From Paraphysomonas bandaiensis (taxonomy: Eukaryota > Chrysophyceae), in contig CBFFRP010000067.1 of assembly GCA_965644295.1 (NCBI GenBank), positions 62,001 to 126,000 on the forward strand: DNA of 64,000 nucleotides, given 5' to 3'. Shown in pieces: positions 1 through 9,957 of the stretch (its first letter is position 1; each line of letters starts with the position of its first letter). A model generated the notes under the pieces. The model was not told where the DNA came from. It did no database searches and saw only the letters and a program-made list of their open reading frames with translations. The position numbers and the translations under genes are program-made.

Positions 1-644
1 CACCAGCAGACCGCCCAAAGGTATTTAATTGAGACTGATCCAAAACCCCATATGCGTATGTAACAACACTGGGATACCGGCGACTCTTGTTGTGTGCGTG
101 ATACACCCATCGCGATTGCGTTTCCGCTGACATCCAATCCACTTCGGCCTCTGAAAGATCCCTATTCTCTCCAGAACGATTAAAATCCCTCAATACTGCC
201 GATACAAATGACCGTACTTGTAGTAACCACTCCTTAATCCTCCTGTGCCTGAAGGAGCAAAGCAGCTTGAGTACTCTGTTCACAGTATATATGACATGAT
301 GGTGTCATTGTAATTGAATTTATATATACCGGAGAAAGATTGTGAAAAAAAGAAAGGGACTTGTCCCTTTTATCAGGTTCCATTTTTTCCCATTGTGGGT
401 ATGTGCTGAAGAAAGTTCTCTTATTTGTGCCGATCTGATCTCTGGGTACTACCCTTAGACGATTGATCATGCAGTCTGGTTTGCAGCCAGGCCACTCCTT
501 TATTTCCCCTGATATCTTCTCCCTAGGGTAGCTATCTGGGGCATTTTGTATTTCCGAAGCAATGTTTGCAGCTGGTGAGCTCGATTCAGACATCTTTATT
601 GCGTTGACAGTTCTATTTAACAATATCAATGAAGTATCCTGCAT
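1..644 (-). CDS. Hypothetical protein, 5' part, runs off the left edge
   Basis: A minus-strand reading frame opens at ATG 644 (or ATG 593, giving MSESSS...) and reaches a GTATAT donor after codon 330. A 64-nt intron (about 266-329, acceptor CTCAAG) joins it in phase 0 to a second frame that stays open to base 1. The intron size matches others in the window, but the AAG acceptor is not certain. The first exon is polar with several prolines and the segment CKPDC; the second is basic and helical with tryptophans (DWMSAETQSRW). I do not recognise the family. A retroelement or transposase origin is possible but no motif shows it. The gene is incomplete here, so the stop and total length are unknown. 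Confidence 0.4.
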
Positions 645-645
645 A

Positions 646-1262
646 TATAGATATCTGATCCATATGTTCTGTTGATGTTTTTGTTCGTGTGACCCTGAAA
701 AGATACCAAAGCATAAAAAATTACAATGATAATTTTTTATGCTTTGTGTGTGACCCGTTTTTTAGCCATCTCCCAAACAACGAAATTTCTCTGTCAAATT
801 CAGTAATTTGCGGCAGGTGTGACCCTGAAATTCGACAGGATTTCTGAAAAAGCATACAAATAAGAACATTGTTTTTATTTTTGGGTGTTGGTTTTTTTCT
901 CGTGTGATACGAGCCTAATGCTGTATTCTGACAGCATAAAATCACGATAATCTAGAAATCCAAAGTATTTTCTAAAAAAAGGAGTTTTTGGAATAAATAC
1001 TCTCATTACAAGTCAGTACGACCTTCTCCATTAAAATACATTAAAATACATTAAAATACAATAATAAATAGATAGTTATCGTACTCACCATTCATTCTAT
1101 GTGAAAAATGAATGACAGAGAGGGCCAACTAGTCGGGCATGTATATACCAACTCCATCACTCCTCTTCATAAGTTTGAGTATTAAACAGATTGGTTGATT
1201 ATATCAGCAGTCTGTATAATTAACATTTAATACATTCTTTTACATTAAAATAATTATTGATA
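646..1262. other. Intergenic region with a 15-bp hairpin and short repeats
   Basis: This region lies between the divergent unknown gene and NOG1. It holds the hairpin at 708-745, three copies of GTGTGACCC (about 688, 747 and 819), and a triplicated ACATTAAAAT unit near 1030-1060. The TA-rich stretch just before 1263 is the likely NOG1 promoter and leader. No coding sequence is convincing. Confidence 0.5.
708..745. repeat. Perfect 15-bp inverted repeat (hairpin)
   Basis: Arms 708-722 and 731-745 are perfect reverse complements (AAAGCATAAAAAATT) separated by 8 nt. GTGTGACCC occurs on both outer sides. It could be a fold-back, a short TIR remnant or a terminator-like structure. Confidence 0.6.
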
Positions 1263-3224
1263 ATGGTAGTGTATAATTTCAAGAAGATTCAGCCGATACC
1301 ATCAGCCAATGATTTCATTGATATTGCTTTAACAAGAACACAAAGAAAAACACCTACTGTGATACATCCTGGTTATAAAATCACTAGAATTCGTTCATTT
1401 TATATGAGAAAAGTAAAGTTTACTGAACAAACGATTAATGAAAAACTTGGAGCAATCTTACAGGACTTTCCTCGATTGGACGATATTCATCCCTTCTATG
1501 CTGACCTCATGAATATTCTCTATGATAGGGATCACTTTAAGTTAGCACTTGGTCAAGTCAATACTGCCAAAAATCTTATTACAGGATTGTGTAAAGATTA
1601 TCTTCGGTTGCTAAAGTATGGCGACTCTTTGTACAGATGTAAACAACTCAAACGTGCTGCCCTTGGTCGCATGTGTACTGTTATCAAGAAGCTCAAGGCA
1701 TCTCTTGGATATCTAGAAGAAGTACGAAAGCACATATCCCGTCTTCCTGCACTCGATCCCACAACCCGCACCCTTCTTCTTACGGGCTACCCTAATGTCG
1801 GGAAGTCGTCGTTCATGAACAAAGTTACACGTGCCGATGTCGATGTTCAGCCGTATGCTTTCACAACTAAGGCTCTATTCGTGGGTCACATGGACCACAG
1901 ATTTCTCCGCTGGCAGGTTGTAGATACTCCTGGAATTTTGGACAGACCTCTGGAGGAGAGAAATACCATCGAAATGCAAGCTATTACTGCTCTTGCCCAC
2001 CTCCAGTGCTGTGTACTTTACTTCCTTGATATTTCGGAGCAGTGCGGATACCCCCTTGACCAGCAGCTAAAGTTGTTTGAGTCCATCCGTCCGCTGTTTG
2101 CCAACAAGCAGGTAATGATGGTAGCAAACAAGACCGATGTTGTGTCGTATGAGAGTCTGTCTGCCTCTCAGAGGAGTGCTATTGAAGAAGTTGCTGCGAA
2201 TGCTGGTGCCGAGCTGATTCCTATGAGCAACGTATCAGAGAGCAATGTAAGCGCCCTTAAAACACGCGCCTGTGACAAGCTTCTTGAGGCTCGTGTAGAG
2301 TCTAAGCTTTCAGCTGGACGTATGAAGGATGATGTCCTCTCCCGTATTACAGTGGTTACCCCGAAGCCAAGGGACGGTTCTCAACGCGAGGCGTATATCC
2401 CAGATAGCGTCCGCGCTGCTGCTGCAGGGGAGCGCATGGATACTACACGTACCACAGAGAAAGACTTAATGATCAAAAATGGTGGAGCGGGTGTATACGT
2501 GTGCGACTACAGAAAGTACTATCTCCTTGAGGATGACGAATGGAAATTCGATGCTATTCCTGAGATCATGGACGGGAAAAACGTCATGGACTTTTTCGAT
2601 GCGGACATCGAGAGCCGCTTGGCAGCATTGGAGGAAGAAGAGGCTGCCTTGGAAGCCCAGGGTGCCTATGCTCCTGAAGAGAGTGACGATGAGGATCTTA
2701 ATGAAGAGGAACTTGCACTGCACAAGGCCATCAGGGATAAGCAGGCGATTGCTCGAAAGGACTCCCGCGTGCCTCACACAACTGTCCCAAGGAAATTTTC
2801 TGTGCGTGGGCGTTCGGAGGAGGAGATCAAAAACCATCTTGAAGGAGTAGGCCTCGAGAGTGAGGGTGTCCTCGAACACACGAGAGGAAGAAAGCGACAC
2901 CGCTCGCTCTCTGCTCGCAAGGATGGAGAAATGGATGTTGATGGGGAAGGGGCTTCGCGGTCGAGAATGCGCAGCAGCTCAAGGTCTGAGTCCGTCGCTA
3001 AAAAACAATTCCGGTCTGGATCTAAATCTGCCACTAGAGGTCCCAGGGACACTTCTCTGGCTCCTACTCAGAAGAAACAAGTATCCAAAGGTATCAAGTC
3101 GATGGAGAGAAAAATATTTAGAGAGGCTCGTGGGGGTGAAGCAGATAGGCGTCATTATGCTAAGCTTGTTAAGCATATGAACTCTGGAAAGAGATCACTC
3201 GGTACCAGTACTATTGGTCGTTAG
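1263..3224 (+). CDS. NOG1: Nucleolar GTP-binding protein 1 (NOG1/GTPBP4)
   Basis: This is an essential GTPase of 60S ribosomal subunit assembly that acts in the nucleolus. The single uninterrupted exon encodes 653 aa, the usual length for the family. The start is ATG 1263, which gives the conserved N-terminus MVVYNFKKI; an upstream in-frame TTG at 1257 is not a start. An N-terminal helical domain (about 1-160) is followed by the OBG-type G domain: P-loop GYPNVGKSS, DTPG, and NKTD. The C-terminal third is highly charged (EEEE runs, SR- and K-rich segments), as in NOG1 orthologues. It is intronless, unlike most neighbours. Confidence 0.97.
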   Translation: MVVYNFKKIQPIPSANDFIDIALTRTQRKTPTVIHPGYKITRIRSFYMRKVKFTEQTINEKLGAILQDFPRLDDIHPFYADLMNILYDRDHFKLALGQVNTAKNLITGLCKDYLRLLKYGDSLYRCKQLKRAALGRMCTVIKKLKASLGYLEEVRKHISRLPALDPTTRTLLLTGYPNVGKSSFMNKVTRADVDVQPYAFTTKALFVGHMDHRFLRWQVVDTPGILDRPLEERNTIEMQAITALAHLQCCVLYFLDISEQCGYPLDQQLKLFESIRPLFANKQVMMVANKTDVVSYESLSASQRSAIEEVAANAGAELIPMSNVSESNVSALKTRACDKLLEARVESKLSAGRMKDDVLSRITVVTPKPRDGSQREAYIPDSVRAAAAGERMDTTRTTEKDLMIKNGGAGVYVCDYRKYYLLEDDEWKFDAIPEIMDGKNVMDFFDADIESRLAALEEEEAALEAQGAYAPEESDDEDLNEEELALHKAIRDKQAIARKDSRVPHTTVPRKFSVRGRSEEEIKNHLEGVGLESEGVLEHTRGRKRHRSLSARKDGEMDVDGEGASRSRMRSSSRSESVAKKQFRSGSKSATRGPRDTSLAPTQKKQVSKGIKSMERKIFREARGGEADRRHYAKLVKHMNSGKRSLGTSTIGR

Positions 3225-3644
3225 ATTTCTATAGCTCTAGACTGGATATTACATTGCCCATTATCGTTTTTCCCGACGAGTCCGTGTTCATATGTGAGAT
3301 TTCTCAATCAAGTGTAGAACAGTGTTTTGTCTGCGTACTACACATTCCTTTAGCGATTACGATCCGTACATGGTCATTAGATTCACATTTATGCTGACAT
3401 TATATCACGAATTAATAAACCAATAATGATAAATGGTGATTTCTGTTACTACTCTCTGAATTTTCTGGCTTTCGCTTGCTATATTGCTCTTCACGAAAAA
3501 AATCTGTTGCCATAGTTTACTTAGTAAATATAATTTCTCCAAGTTTACGCTTCTCCAAGTTGATATAATTTCTGTATACAAGAGTTCCGAAATTTGTCCA
3601 TATAGTAGGAACCAGTGTGAGGTATAAGGTATTGCAATAGAAAG
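3225..3644. other. AT-rich intergenic region
   Basis: NOG1 3' flank up to the solo LTR. No gene or structured element was seen. Confidence 0.5.
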
Positions 3645-3884
3645 TATTAGGATTCTGCTTAATACATGATTGTATCTGTGAGTTATAATGTTCAATGAAA
3701 TATACCATGAACTGAATTAGAGAGAGTATCTGTCGAAGATACGTGATCGTCATCATAACGTCGTCATTATCAGTTACACTTCTAACTATTCCGTTATGCA
3801 TGATAGCTACCTTCCATATTGTTATTCATAATTTTTCACTCTATCGTGTTCTTTACTTACTATTATAAAGATCAATTCTTTATT
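3645..3884 (+). repeat. Solo LTR of the second copia family
   Basis: These 240 bp are closely similar to the LTR at 62446-62711. They start TATTAGGATT, end TTCTTTATT, and are flanked by a 5-bp target-site duplication GAAAG (3640-3644 and 3885-3889). No internal element sequence is present, so this is the product of LTR-LTR recombination. Relative to the 62.4-kb copy it lacks about 27 bp near its 3' end. Open frames on the minus strand here are LTR sequence, not genes. Confidence 0.9.
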
Positions 3885-4009
3885 GAAAGTAGTTTATACC
3901 AATTATAAGCTTGACTTCTATGTGAAGTTCAATACACTAAGAGTAGAATGCAGAATTCTATATGTTAGCCGTTTGCCATGTATACAGAGATACAGAGTAT
4001 CTAGAAAAA

Positions 4010-4316
4010 TATTGAACTACAACCAACTCCTACGTGCGTACTTGAAGTTTGGTAAAGTCAATCGCTAGTAGTTATCCTGTATTCTATGTAGCAATGAAAT
4101 ACAGAATATACATGACTACAGTATAGGAGTAGCTATTACAAGTATACAAAGAAACTGAAAATATAGTAGCTGTTAAAGATATGATTTGTAGAACAGAATG
4201 TTGATGTTGGTAAATGACGTGGTTCCTAACTCACAGGGCTACAACATCATAAACTTACTATATCTCCTATAATATCAATCAGTCAATATTGCACTAACTA
4301 AAAGCGTAAATTAATA
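4010..4316 (+). repeat. 5' LTR of copia element 1
   Basis: 307 bp, identical to 8882-9188. Its last base is the A of the gag-pol ATG. Confidence 0.95.
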
Positions 4317-7300
4317 TGGCAGCGGATGGAAATTTCACGAATGTCGCCTCAGGCTCAAAGGTACCTCCCTTCGAGGAACTGAACTTCAAGAAATTCAAGA
4401 AGTTCTTCACCTCATTCCTCATGAGACACAATCGAGCTCATCTTGTCCTCTCAAAGGATAAACCAAGGCACATTCATGATCTAGACTCTACAGTCCCAGC
4501 GGGAGCTCATATGACTGATGCACAGAAGAAGCGACTACGCAAAGCGAAGAAACTCTGGAACACCCGGAACGAGACCGCGTACTCCTTCCTGATGGAAGTG
4601 TGCAATGCTCACCCAAAAGCAGGCACAACAGCGGCTCTCTACGAAGGAAGTACAGCAAAAGGGTTACTACAGGCACTGGAAGAGAGATTTCTCAATGTTG
4701 AAAAGAATACAGTACAGGCAGAGGTCACAAAGTTCAATTCAATGAAGATTACCTCAAGTCAGTCAGGAGCAGAGTTCGTCGACAGCGTTGAAGCCCAGGC
4801 CAAGATTCTCGAGAATCTAGGTCGTGAAGTCACGGAAGACGACAAGCTCACTCGACTAAAGGAAGGTCTCACAGACAAGAGATATTCCCAACTAGCACAC
4901 AGCCTGTATACAGCAAACGATGTGACATACGCAAGAGCAAGCAGCCTAATCAAAGGGTATGAAAACACATCATTCGGCAAGCATGCGTTGCAAAATTCAG
5001 GGGAAGACAGTGTCAATCAAGCAGTGGATGACAGTAAATGGAAAGAGCACAAGAGAAAGGGCAGATGCAATAAGTGCAAGAAACTTGGCCACTTTGCTAG
5101 GGAGTGCAAGACTCCAGAGCATGTCATAAAGAGGATGAAGGGGACAAGATCACAGAGAAAAGATAGAGATCACAGAAACAGGGGTGATAACAAAACAAAG
5201 CTACCTGTGTGTGAGATATGTGACATCCCAGGCCATCAGACTAAAGACTGCTTCCACTTGAAGACTGCTAAAGCTGCAGTGGTCAGTTCTAAACGGGGGC
5301 GAGACTCTAGAAGGGAAACGGCACCCTACAAGAACAAGAAGAAACCGCGAGTGTCTGTACATGATTCAGAAGATGAAGCGGGATACGAATCGATGATATG
5401 TGTGGAAGAAGAGGTGAATCTAGCACAGAGCATGTCAGATGTTATTTATTTAGACAGCGGGTGCAACAAGATGATCCTTACCTCCAAAAACCACATGACC
5501 AACCTTCAGCGCGCTGATAGGCAGATGTCCACAGCGAACAAAGGTAAACTGTCAATACACAGTGTTGGCGATGTAGGAAGCTTTAAAAAGGTGTACTACG
5601 CACCTGAAGCAAGTAAGAACCTCGTAGATATGAAGAGCATCACAGATAGGGGTTGTGTTGTGACGTTCGATAATGATGAAGTCGTCATTCGAAATAAGAC
5701 TACGAACAAGACACTCATTAGACAGAGAAGTGTTAATGGATTATATCCAGTTCGACTCGAAGACTTACTTCAGCTTGGAGAAGAATCCTCAGCAGCACTT
5801 GAGGAGCAGGGGTTTGATGACCAGCGAATTCTATGGCACAAAAGACTTGGCCATGTCAACTATGATAAACTGACTGAGTCCGACCGCCGAGGCCTAGTTG
5901 ATGGAATAAATCTGGACAAGAAATATTTCAGAAAAAAACACAAAAAAACGATATGCAAATGTAATACCTGCATGCGATCGAAACTCACGAGAAAGAACTT
6001 CAGGACTCCACGCCAGTTGATGAACTTAGACAACAACCCAAAGGAGAGAGGGGTGCTCAGTGCAGATACGATGGAAGTCCTAAACACGCCATCGATGGAA
6101 GGCTACAAACATGTGTTACTATTCAAGCACAGTGATGCAAAACATGTATGGGCTTATGGGTTGAAAAACAAGACTGGGAGTGAAGTGTTAAAGTGTATGA
6201 AGGACATGGTAGAGACCCAACTTGTCAAAGAAGGATTGCAACTACGACGATATCATGCAGATGGCGCAGGAGAACTAGTAGGGCAACATGTCAGGCAGTA
6301 CTTACGTGAAACCACCAGCACAAGGACTGTACAGGTTACTTGGACTCCACGTGACACACCCGAAATGAATTCGCTATCGGAACGCACTAATCGTACAGTG
6401 AAGGAGATGGCCCTTGCTATATTGCTCGATAGTGGCATGCCATCAGTATTTTGGTTCAAAGCAGTCTTGCATGCTGTATATCTGATCAACAGGTTACCTA
6501 CGAAGACAACGAAAGGATACATCTCACCTTTTGAGTATATTACTGGAACCGCACCAGATGTGAGTGACTTGAAGATCTGGGGCTGCAAGGCATGGGCTAT
6601 TGTGCCGAAGGAGCAGCGCCGCAAAGAGTGGAAAGAAAAGGGAAAACCTGGATACTATATGGGACAATGTCAACAACCTGTTGGACACCAAATATATATT
6701 CCAGACCTGAATGCTATTATTGTTGCAGTCAATGCACAGTTTGATGAGTCAATTCCAGAGCGTTCACAGGAGTATTTCGACGAAATAGATAATCTACAAA
6801 TCGACACCTCAGAAACAGCAGAGAGTGTAAATGACTATCAGTACCTGGTGGGCCTCAGACATCTTGATGGACACCTGTGTTATGTTACCACCAGAGTGAT
6901 AGAGAGAAGAGGAGTCATTGTTGCATATAGGAGATTAGATATGAAAGGAAATACTACCGAGGAGCAAACTCCAATTCATATCAAAGATGTAGTAAAGATG
7001 ACTCACTCTACAAAGTGTCAGACCGACAAGTTTAATAGTTTGCGAAATGAGTTGGATCAGACTTGTAATGACAGTGACAATGAACAGAGGACTCCTGACC
7101 GCTCAAATCGGGGCGCATCTTCAACAGGTGGGGCAGATCGAAATCCCAGAACTGAAAAACGACCTCGAAAAAAACGGCACATTGTTAACGTTGGTGTCCT
7201 CGGCGATGTCTCATTGTTTCTTGATTCCTCCAACAGCACAATTAAAGAGCCACAGACGCTGGCAGAAGCAAAGAAGACTCCACAGAGAACATACTGGATT

Positions 7301-8833
7301 GAAGCTACCAGGAAGGAGGTGCACAAGCTTGAACGAAGGACATGCTGGAAGATTGTCCGAAGGCCGAAACACCGAAAAATCATAAAATCTAAATTGGTCT
7401 TTAAAGTAAAGCGCGACCATCTTGGAAAAATTAAGAAGTTCAAAGTTCGACTTGTGGCGAAAGGGTTTACTCAAGAACAAGGAGTCGACTATAATGAGAC
7501 ATTCTCCCCAGTAGCTAAAGGTGTATCATTTAGGCTAGCACTAGCACTGGCTCTGCGATACAATCTGCAACTCCGTCAACTCGATGTAGAAACGGCATTT
7601 CCGTATGCAGATCTGGACGAAGACGTGTTTATGTCTCCACCTGCAGGAATAGATATTCCACAAGGCTGTTGTTTGAAGATTCTGAAGAGTTTGTATGGCC
7701 TAAAACAAGCGCCTCGAAATTGGCATTCAATGCTGAAGGACAGTATAAAGGCGATGGGGTATAAACAATGTGTTCTTGACCCATGTTTATTTGTACTCAA
7801 GGGTACTGATGATAACCTACATATGATACTTGTGTATGTAGATGATATCATTGTGCTCAGCTCTGACAGCCGTCATATTGAAGAAGTCATCAGCGCCTTT
7901 AAGACTCAATATGCCATGCAAGATATGGGGGACCTTAAGCATTATTTAGGTCTTACCATTGAGCGTCATAATGGCCAGATTAAGTTACATCAGTCTGCAT
8001 ATGCTAAAGATGTTGTGGCCAGATTCAATCACTTGTTGTCAGAAAAGAAGAGACGGTGCAAGGCAACCACACCTCTACCACCTGGCCTAAAGTTGTCCAA
8101 GGATGCAAAAGAGGAAGAAACTCGAAAACAGAGAGAATACGTTGATGCATTTCCCTATCAATCTGTTATTGGTGCCTTAATGTATTTGGCAGTGCATACT
8201 AGACCAGACATGGCATATACAGTAAATCTTCTCTCCCGGTTCACCACAAGACCCACGTACGCTGCATGTCAAGCTGCTCTGCATACTTTATTGTATTTAG
8301 AAAATACAGTTGATCAAGGTATCATATTTCCTAATTTCACAGATGAAGACCCTCTATGTGTGTACTCTGATGCAGATTGGGCCGGAGATCTGGATACATG
8401 CAGATCCACTACAGGGTATATCGTATATCTGTGGGGTGCTCCAATTGCATGGCAGTCCAGACTGCAGCCAACAGTGGCTACGTCGACTATGGAAGCTGAA
8501 TATATGGCTGCATATGCTGCAATTCAGGAGATTGTATGGATACGAGGGGTGATGACAGAGCTCGGAATTCGTGGATTTGAGCTCAGTAAGAATGCGTCTC
8601 CAACAATCTTGAATATGGACAGCAAGAGTGCGATTGATCTAGCTCAGAACCCGGTAAATCATAAACGTTCCAAGCATATTCGGATCAAGTATCATTGGAT
8701 TCGAGAGCAAGTGGGAGGCTGTATCGTCAGGCTGAATCATGTGCCAACGGCAGAGATGACAGCAGACGTGATGACTAAAGCCTTGTCCGAGAAGCTGCAC
8801 TATCAGCATGTGCACACTATGGTATCGCACTAA
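4316..8833 (+). CDS. Copia Gag-Pol polyprotein
   Basis: A single 1505-aa frame encodes Gag and Pol without a frameshift. In order it shows: Gag with two CCHC knuckles (CNKCKKLGHFAREC near residue 250, CEICDIPGHQTKDC near 300); aspartic protease (DSGCN near 380); GAG-pre-integrase motif WHKRLGHVNYDKL; the integrase DDE core with HADGAGE and SLSERTNRTVKE; reverse transcriptase with SLYGLKQAPRNW and YVDD; and RNase H with DADWAGD and the terminal KHIRIKYHW segment. Integrase before RT defines the Ty1/copia order. The ATG lies exactly at the LTR boundary, so the primer-binding site is also coding. All catalytic motifs look intact. Confidence 0.97.
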   Translation: MAADGNFTNVASGSKVPPFEELNFKKFKKFFTSFLMRHNRAHLVLSKDKPRHIHDLDSTVPAGAHMTDAQKKRLRKAKKLWNTRNETAYSFLMEVCNAHPKAGTTAALYEGSTAKGLLQALEERFLNVEKNTVQAEVTKFNSMKITSSQSGAEFVDSVEAQAKILENLGREVTEDDKLTRLKEGLTDKRYSQLAHSLYTANDVTYARASSLIKGYENTSFGKHALQNSGEDSVNQAVDDSKWKEHKRKGRCNKCKKLGHFARECKTPEHVIKRMKGTRSQRKDRDHRNRGDNKTKLPVCEICDIPGHQTKDCFHLKTAKAAVVSSKRGRDSRRETAPYKNKKKPRVSVHDSEDEAGYESMICVEEEVNLAQSMSDVIYLDSGCNKMILTSKNHMTNLQRADRQMSTANKGKLSIHSVGDVGSFKKVYYAPEASKNLVDMKSITDRGCVVTFDNDEVVIRNKTTNKTLIRQRSVNGLYPVRLEDLLQLGEESSAALEEQGFDDQRILWHKRLGHVNYDKLTESDRRGLVDGINLDKKYFRKKHKKTICKCNTCMRSKLTRKNFRTPRQLMNLDNNPKERGVLSADTMEVLNTPSMEGYKHVLLFKHSDAKHVWAYGLKNKTGSEVLKCMKDMVETQLVKEGLQLRRYHADGAGELVGQHVRQYLRETTSTRTVQVTWTPRDTPEMNSLSERTNRTVKEMALAILLDSGMPSVFWFKAVLHAVYLINRLPTKTTKGYISPFEYITGTAPDVSDLKIWGCKAWAIVPKEQRRKEWKEKGKPGYYMGQCQQPVGHQIYIPDLNAIIVAVNAQFDESIPERSQEYFDEIDNLQIDTSETAESVNDYQYLVGLRHLDGHLCYVTTRVIERRGVIVAYRRLDMKGNTTEEQTPIHIKDVVKMTHSTKCQTDKFNSLRNELDQTCNDSDNEQRTPDRSNRGASSTGGADRNPRTEKRPRKKRHIVNVGVLGDVSLFLDSSNSTIKEPQTLAEAKKTPQRTYWIEATRKEVHKLERRTCWKIVRRPKHRKIIKSKLVFKVKRDHLGKIKKFKVRLVAKGFTQEQGVDYNETFSPVAKGVSFRLALALALRYNLQLRQLDVETAFPYADLDEDVFMSPPAGIDIPQGCCLKILKSLYGLKQAPRNWHSMLKDSIKAMGYKQCVLDPCLFVLKGTDDNLHMILVYVDDIIVLSSDSRHIEEVISAFKTQYAMQDMGDLKHYLGLTIERHNGQIKLHQSAYAKDVVARFNHLLSEKKRRCKATTPLPPGLKLSKDAKEEETRKQREYVDAFPYQSVIGALMYLAVHTRPDMAYTVNLLSRFTTRPTYAACQAALHTLLYLENTVDQGIIFPNFTDEDPLCVYSDADWAGDLDTCRSTTGYIVYLWGAPIAWQSRLQPTVATSTMEAEYMAAYAAIQEIVWIRGVMTELGIRGFELSKNASPTILNMDSKSAIDLAQNPVNHKRSKHIRIKYHWIREQVGGCIVRLNHVPTAEMTADVMTKALSEKLHYQHVHTMVSH
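4317..4329 (+). other. Predicted primer-binding site
   Basis: TGGCAGCGGATGG begins right after the 5' LTR with the TGG expected to pair with a tRNA CCA end. The priming tRNA was not identified. The site overlaps the first gag codons. Confidence 0.6.
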
Positions 8834-8871
8834 GTAGACTTGCTCATCACAGTATATTCTGATATGTTCAT

Positions 8872-8881
8872 TGAGTGGGAG
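8872..8881 (+). other. Polypurine tract
   Basis: A purine-rich stretch (GAGTGGGAG) directly precedes the 3' LTR, the expected plus-strand primer site. Confidence 0.6.
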
Positions 8882-9188
8882 TATTGAACTACAACCAACT
8901 CCTACGTGCGTACTTGAAGTTTGGTAAAGTCAATCGCTAGTAGTTATCCTGTATTCTATGTAGCAATGAAATACAGAATATACATGACTACAGTATAGGA
9001 GTAGCTATTACAAGTATACAAAGAAACTGAAAATATAGTAGCTGTTAAAGATATGATTTGTAGAACAGAATGTTGATGTTGGTAAATGACGTGGTTCCTA
9101 ACTCACAGGGCTACAACATCATAAACTTACTATATCTCCTATAATATCAATCAGTCAATATTGCACTAACTAAAAGCGTAAATTAATA
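8882..9188 (+). repeat. 3' LTR of copia element 1
   Basis: 307 bp, identical to 4010-4316, followed by an A-run that supplies the possible AAAAA target duplication. Confidence 0.95.
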
Positions 9189-9957
9189 AAAAAAGAGTGT
9201 AATAGTACAATAATCTCAACACTTGATATGAACTGGAAATCTCATATTCACTTCAATATAAATGCAACATCAAAGCAGTGAACTGCGTGTAAAACTACAC
9301 TCTTCACTAGTATTTTAATTATTCTATATAGTACTAACATGAGCGAAAATTGATGAAACATATGTGACGACACTACAAGGGGACGTCCCATTACACCAGA
9401 CGTTGGGTGAGACTACATCTAAGAACAAATCTATTCATCATTATTAATACATTCTATATAGTGCTTGCCCCATTCTGAGCGCGTACTTAGATAGAGCCAG
9501 GGTGGGGGCCGGGTGGGTACCTAACTAATACTTGATTTAAGTCCCATACGTTATTTGCTAGCTACCTACTGAACCCAAGTAGCTACATCATTATCACACG
9601 GTATTCAGCGCTAAAAGTGCTGTTTGCTAGGCAACAAGGTTGGTTTTCGCGGGGATACATAAACCGGTATATCACAAGAACAATATGCTTACTACAATGA
9701 TATAAATTTGCTTGCTACCTTATTGTTTTGTTGCATCGCTTATAGCCTTCTGCAAAAGTATCACATCGTCAATTTGTACTTAGTTGTTACTCTGTTTAGC
9801 CGCTTCTATGCCCTTGATATATATTTAGCCTGATGCTTAGTTCAACAACTAGCTACATTTGTAACAGGGGAGTGACGGATAGTAATAATATGATAATCAT
9901 TATTACTACGTCCTTTTCTTATATTTTTCACAGTTCTCCTGTACTGTGGTGGCCATT
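9189..9957. other. Intergenic region
   Basis: About 770 bp between the retrotransposon and the CCCH gene. A short GC-richer patch near 9490-9520 (GGGTGGGGGCCGGGTGGG) stands out in the AT-rich background. No gene was seen. Confidence 0.5.

Larger units (their letters stand above)
4010..9188 (+). mobile_element. Complete Ty1/copia LTR retrotransposon
   Basis: The 5179-bp element has two LTRs of 307 bp (4010-4316 and 8882-9188) that I read as identical throughout, and one intact gag-pol frame between them. The LTRs begin TATTGAAC and end TTAATA rather than TG...CA. It is flanked by AAAAA on both sides (4005-4009; 9189-9193), a plausible 5-bp target duplication. Identical LTRs and an uninterrupted frame indicate a recent insertion and a probably still active family. 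Confidence 0.95.

Noticed and set aside
1257-1262. Upstream start for NOG1 at 1257
   Set aside because: The codon there is TTG; ATG 1263 gives the conserved MVVYNFKKI start.
3517-3801. Minus ORF beginning MHNGIVRSVTDND, also found at 62381-62629
   Set aside because: Both copies lie inside LTR sequence; the similarity is that of the repeat, not of a gene family.
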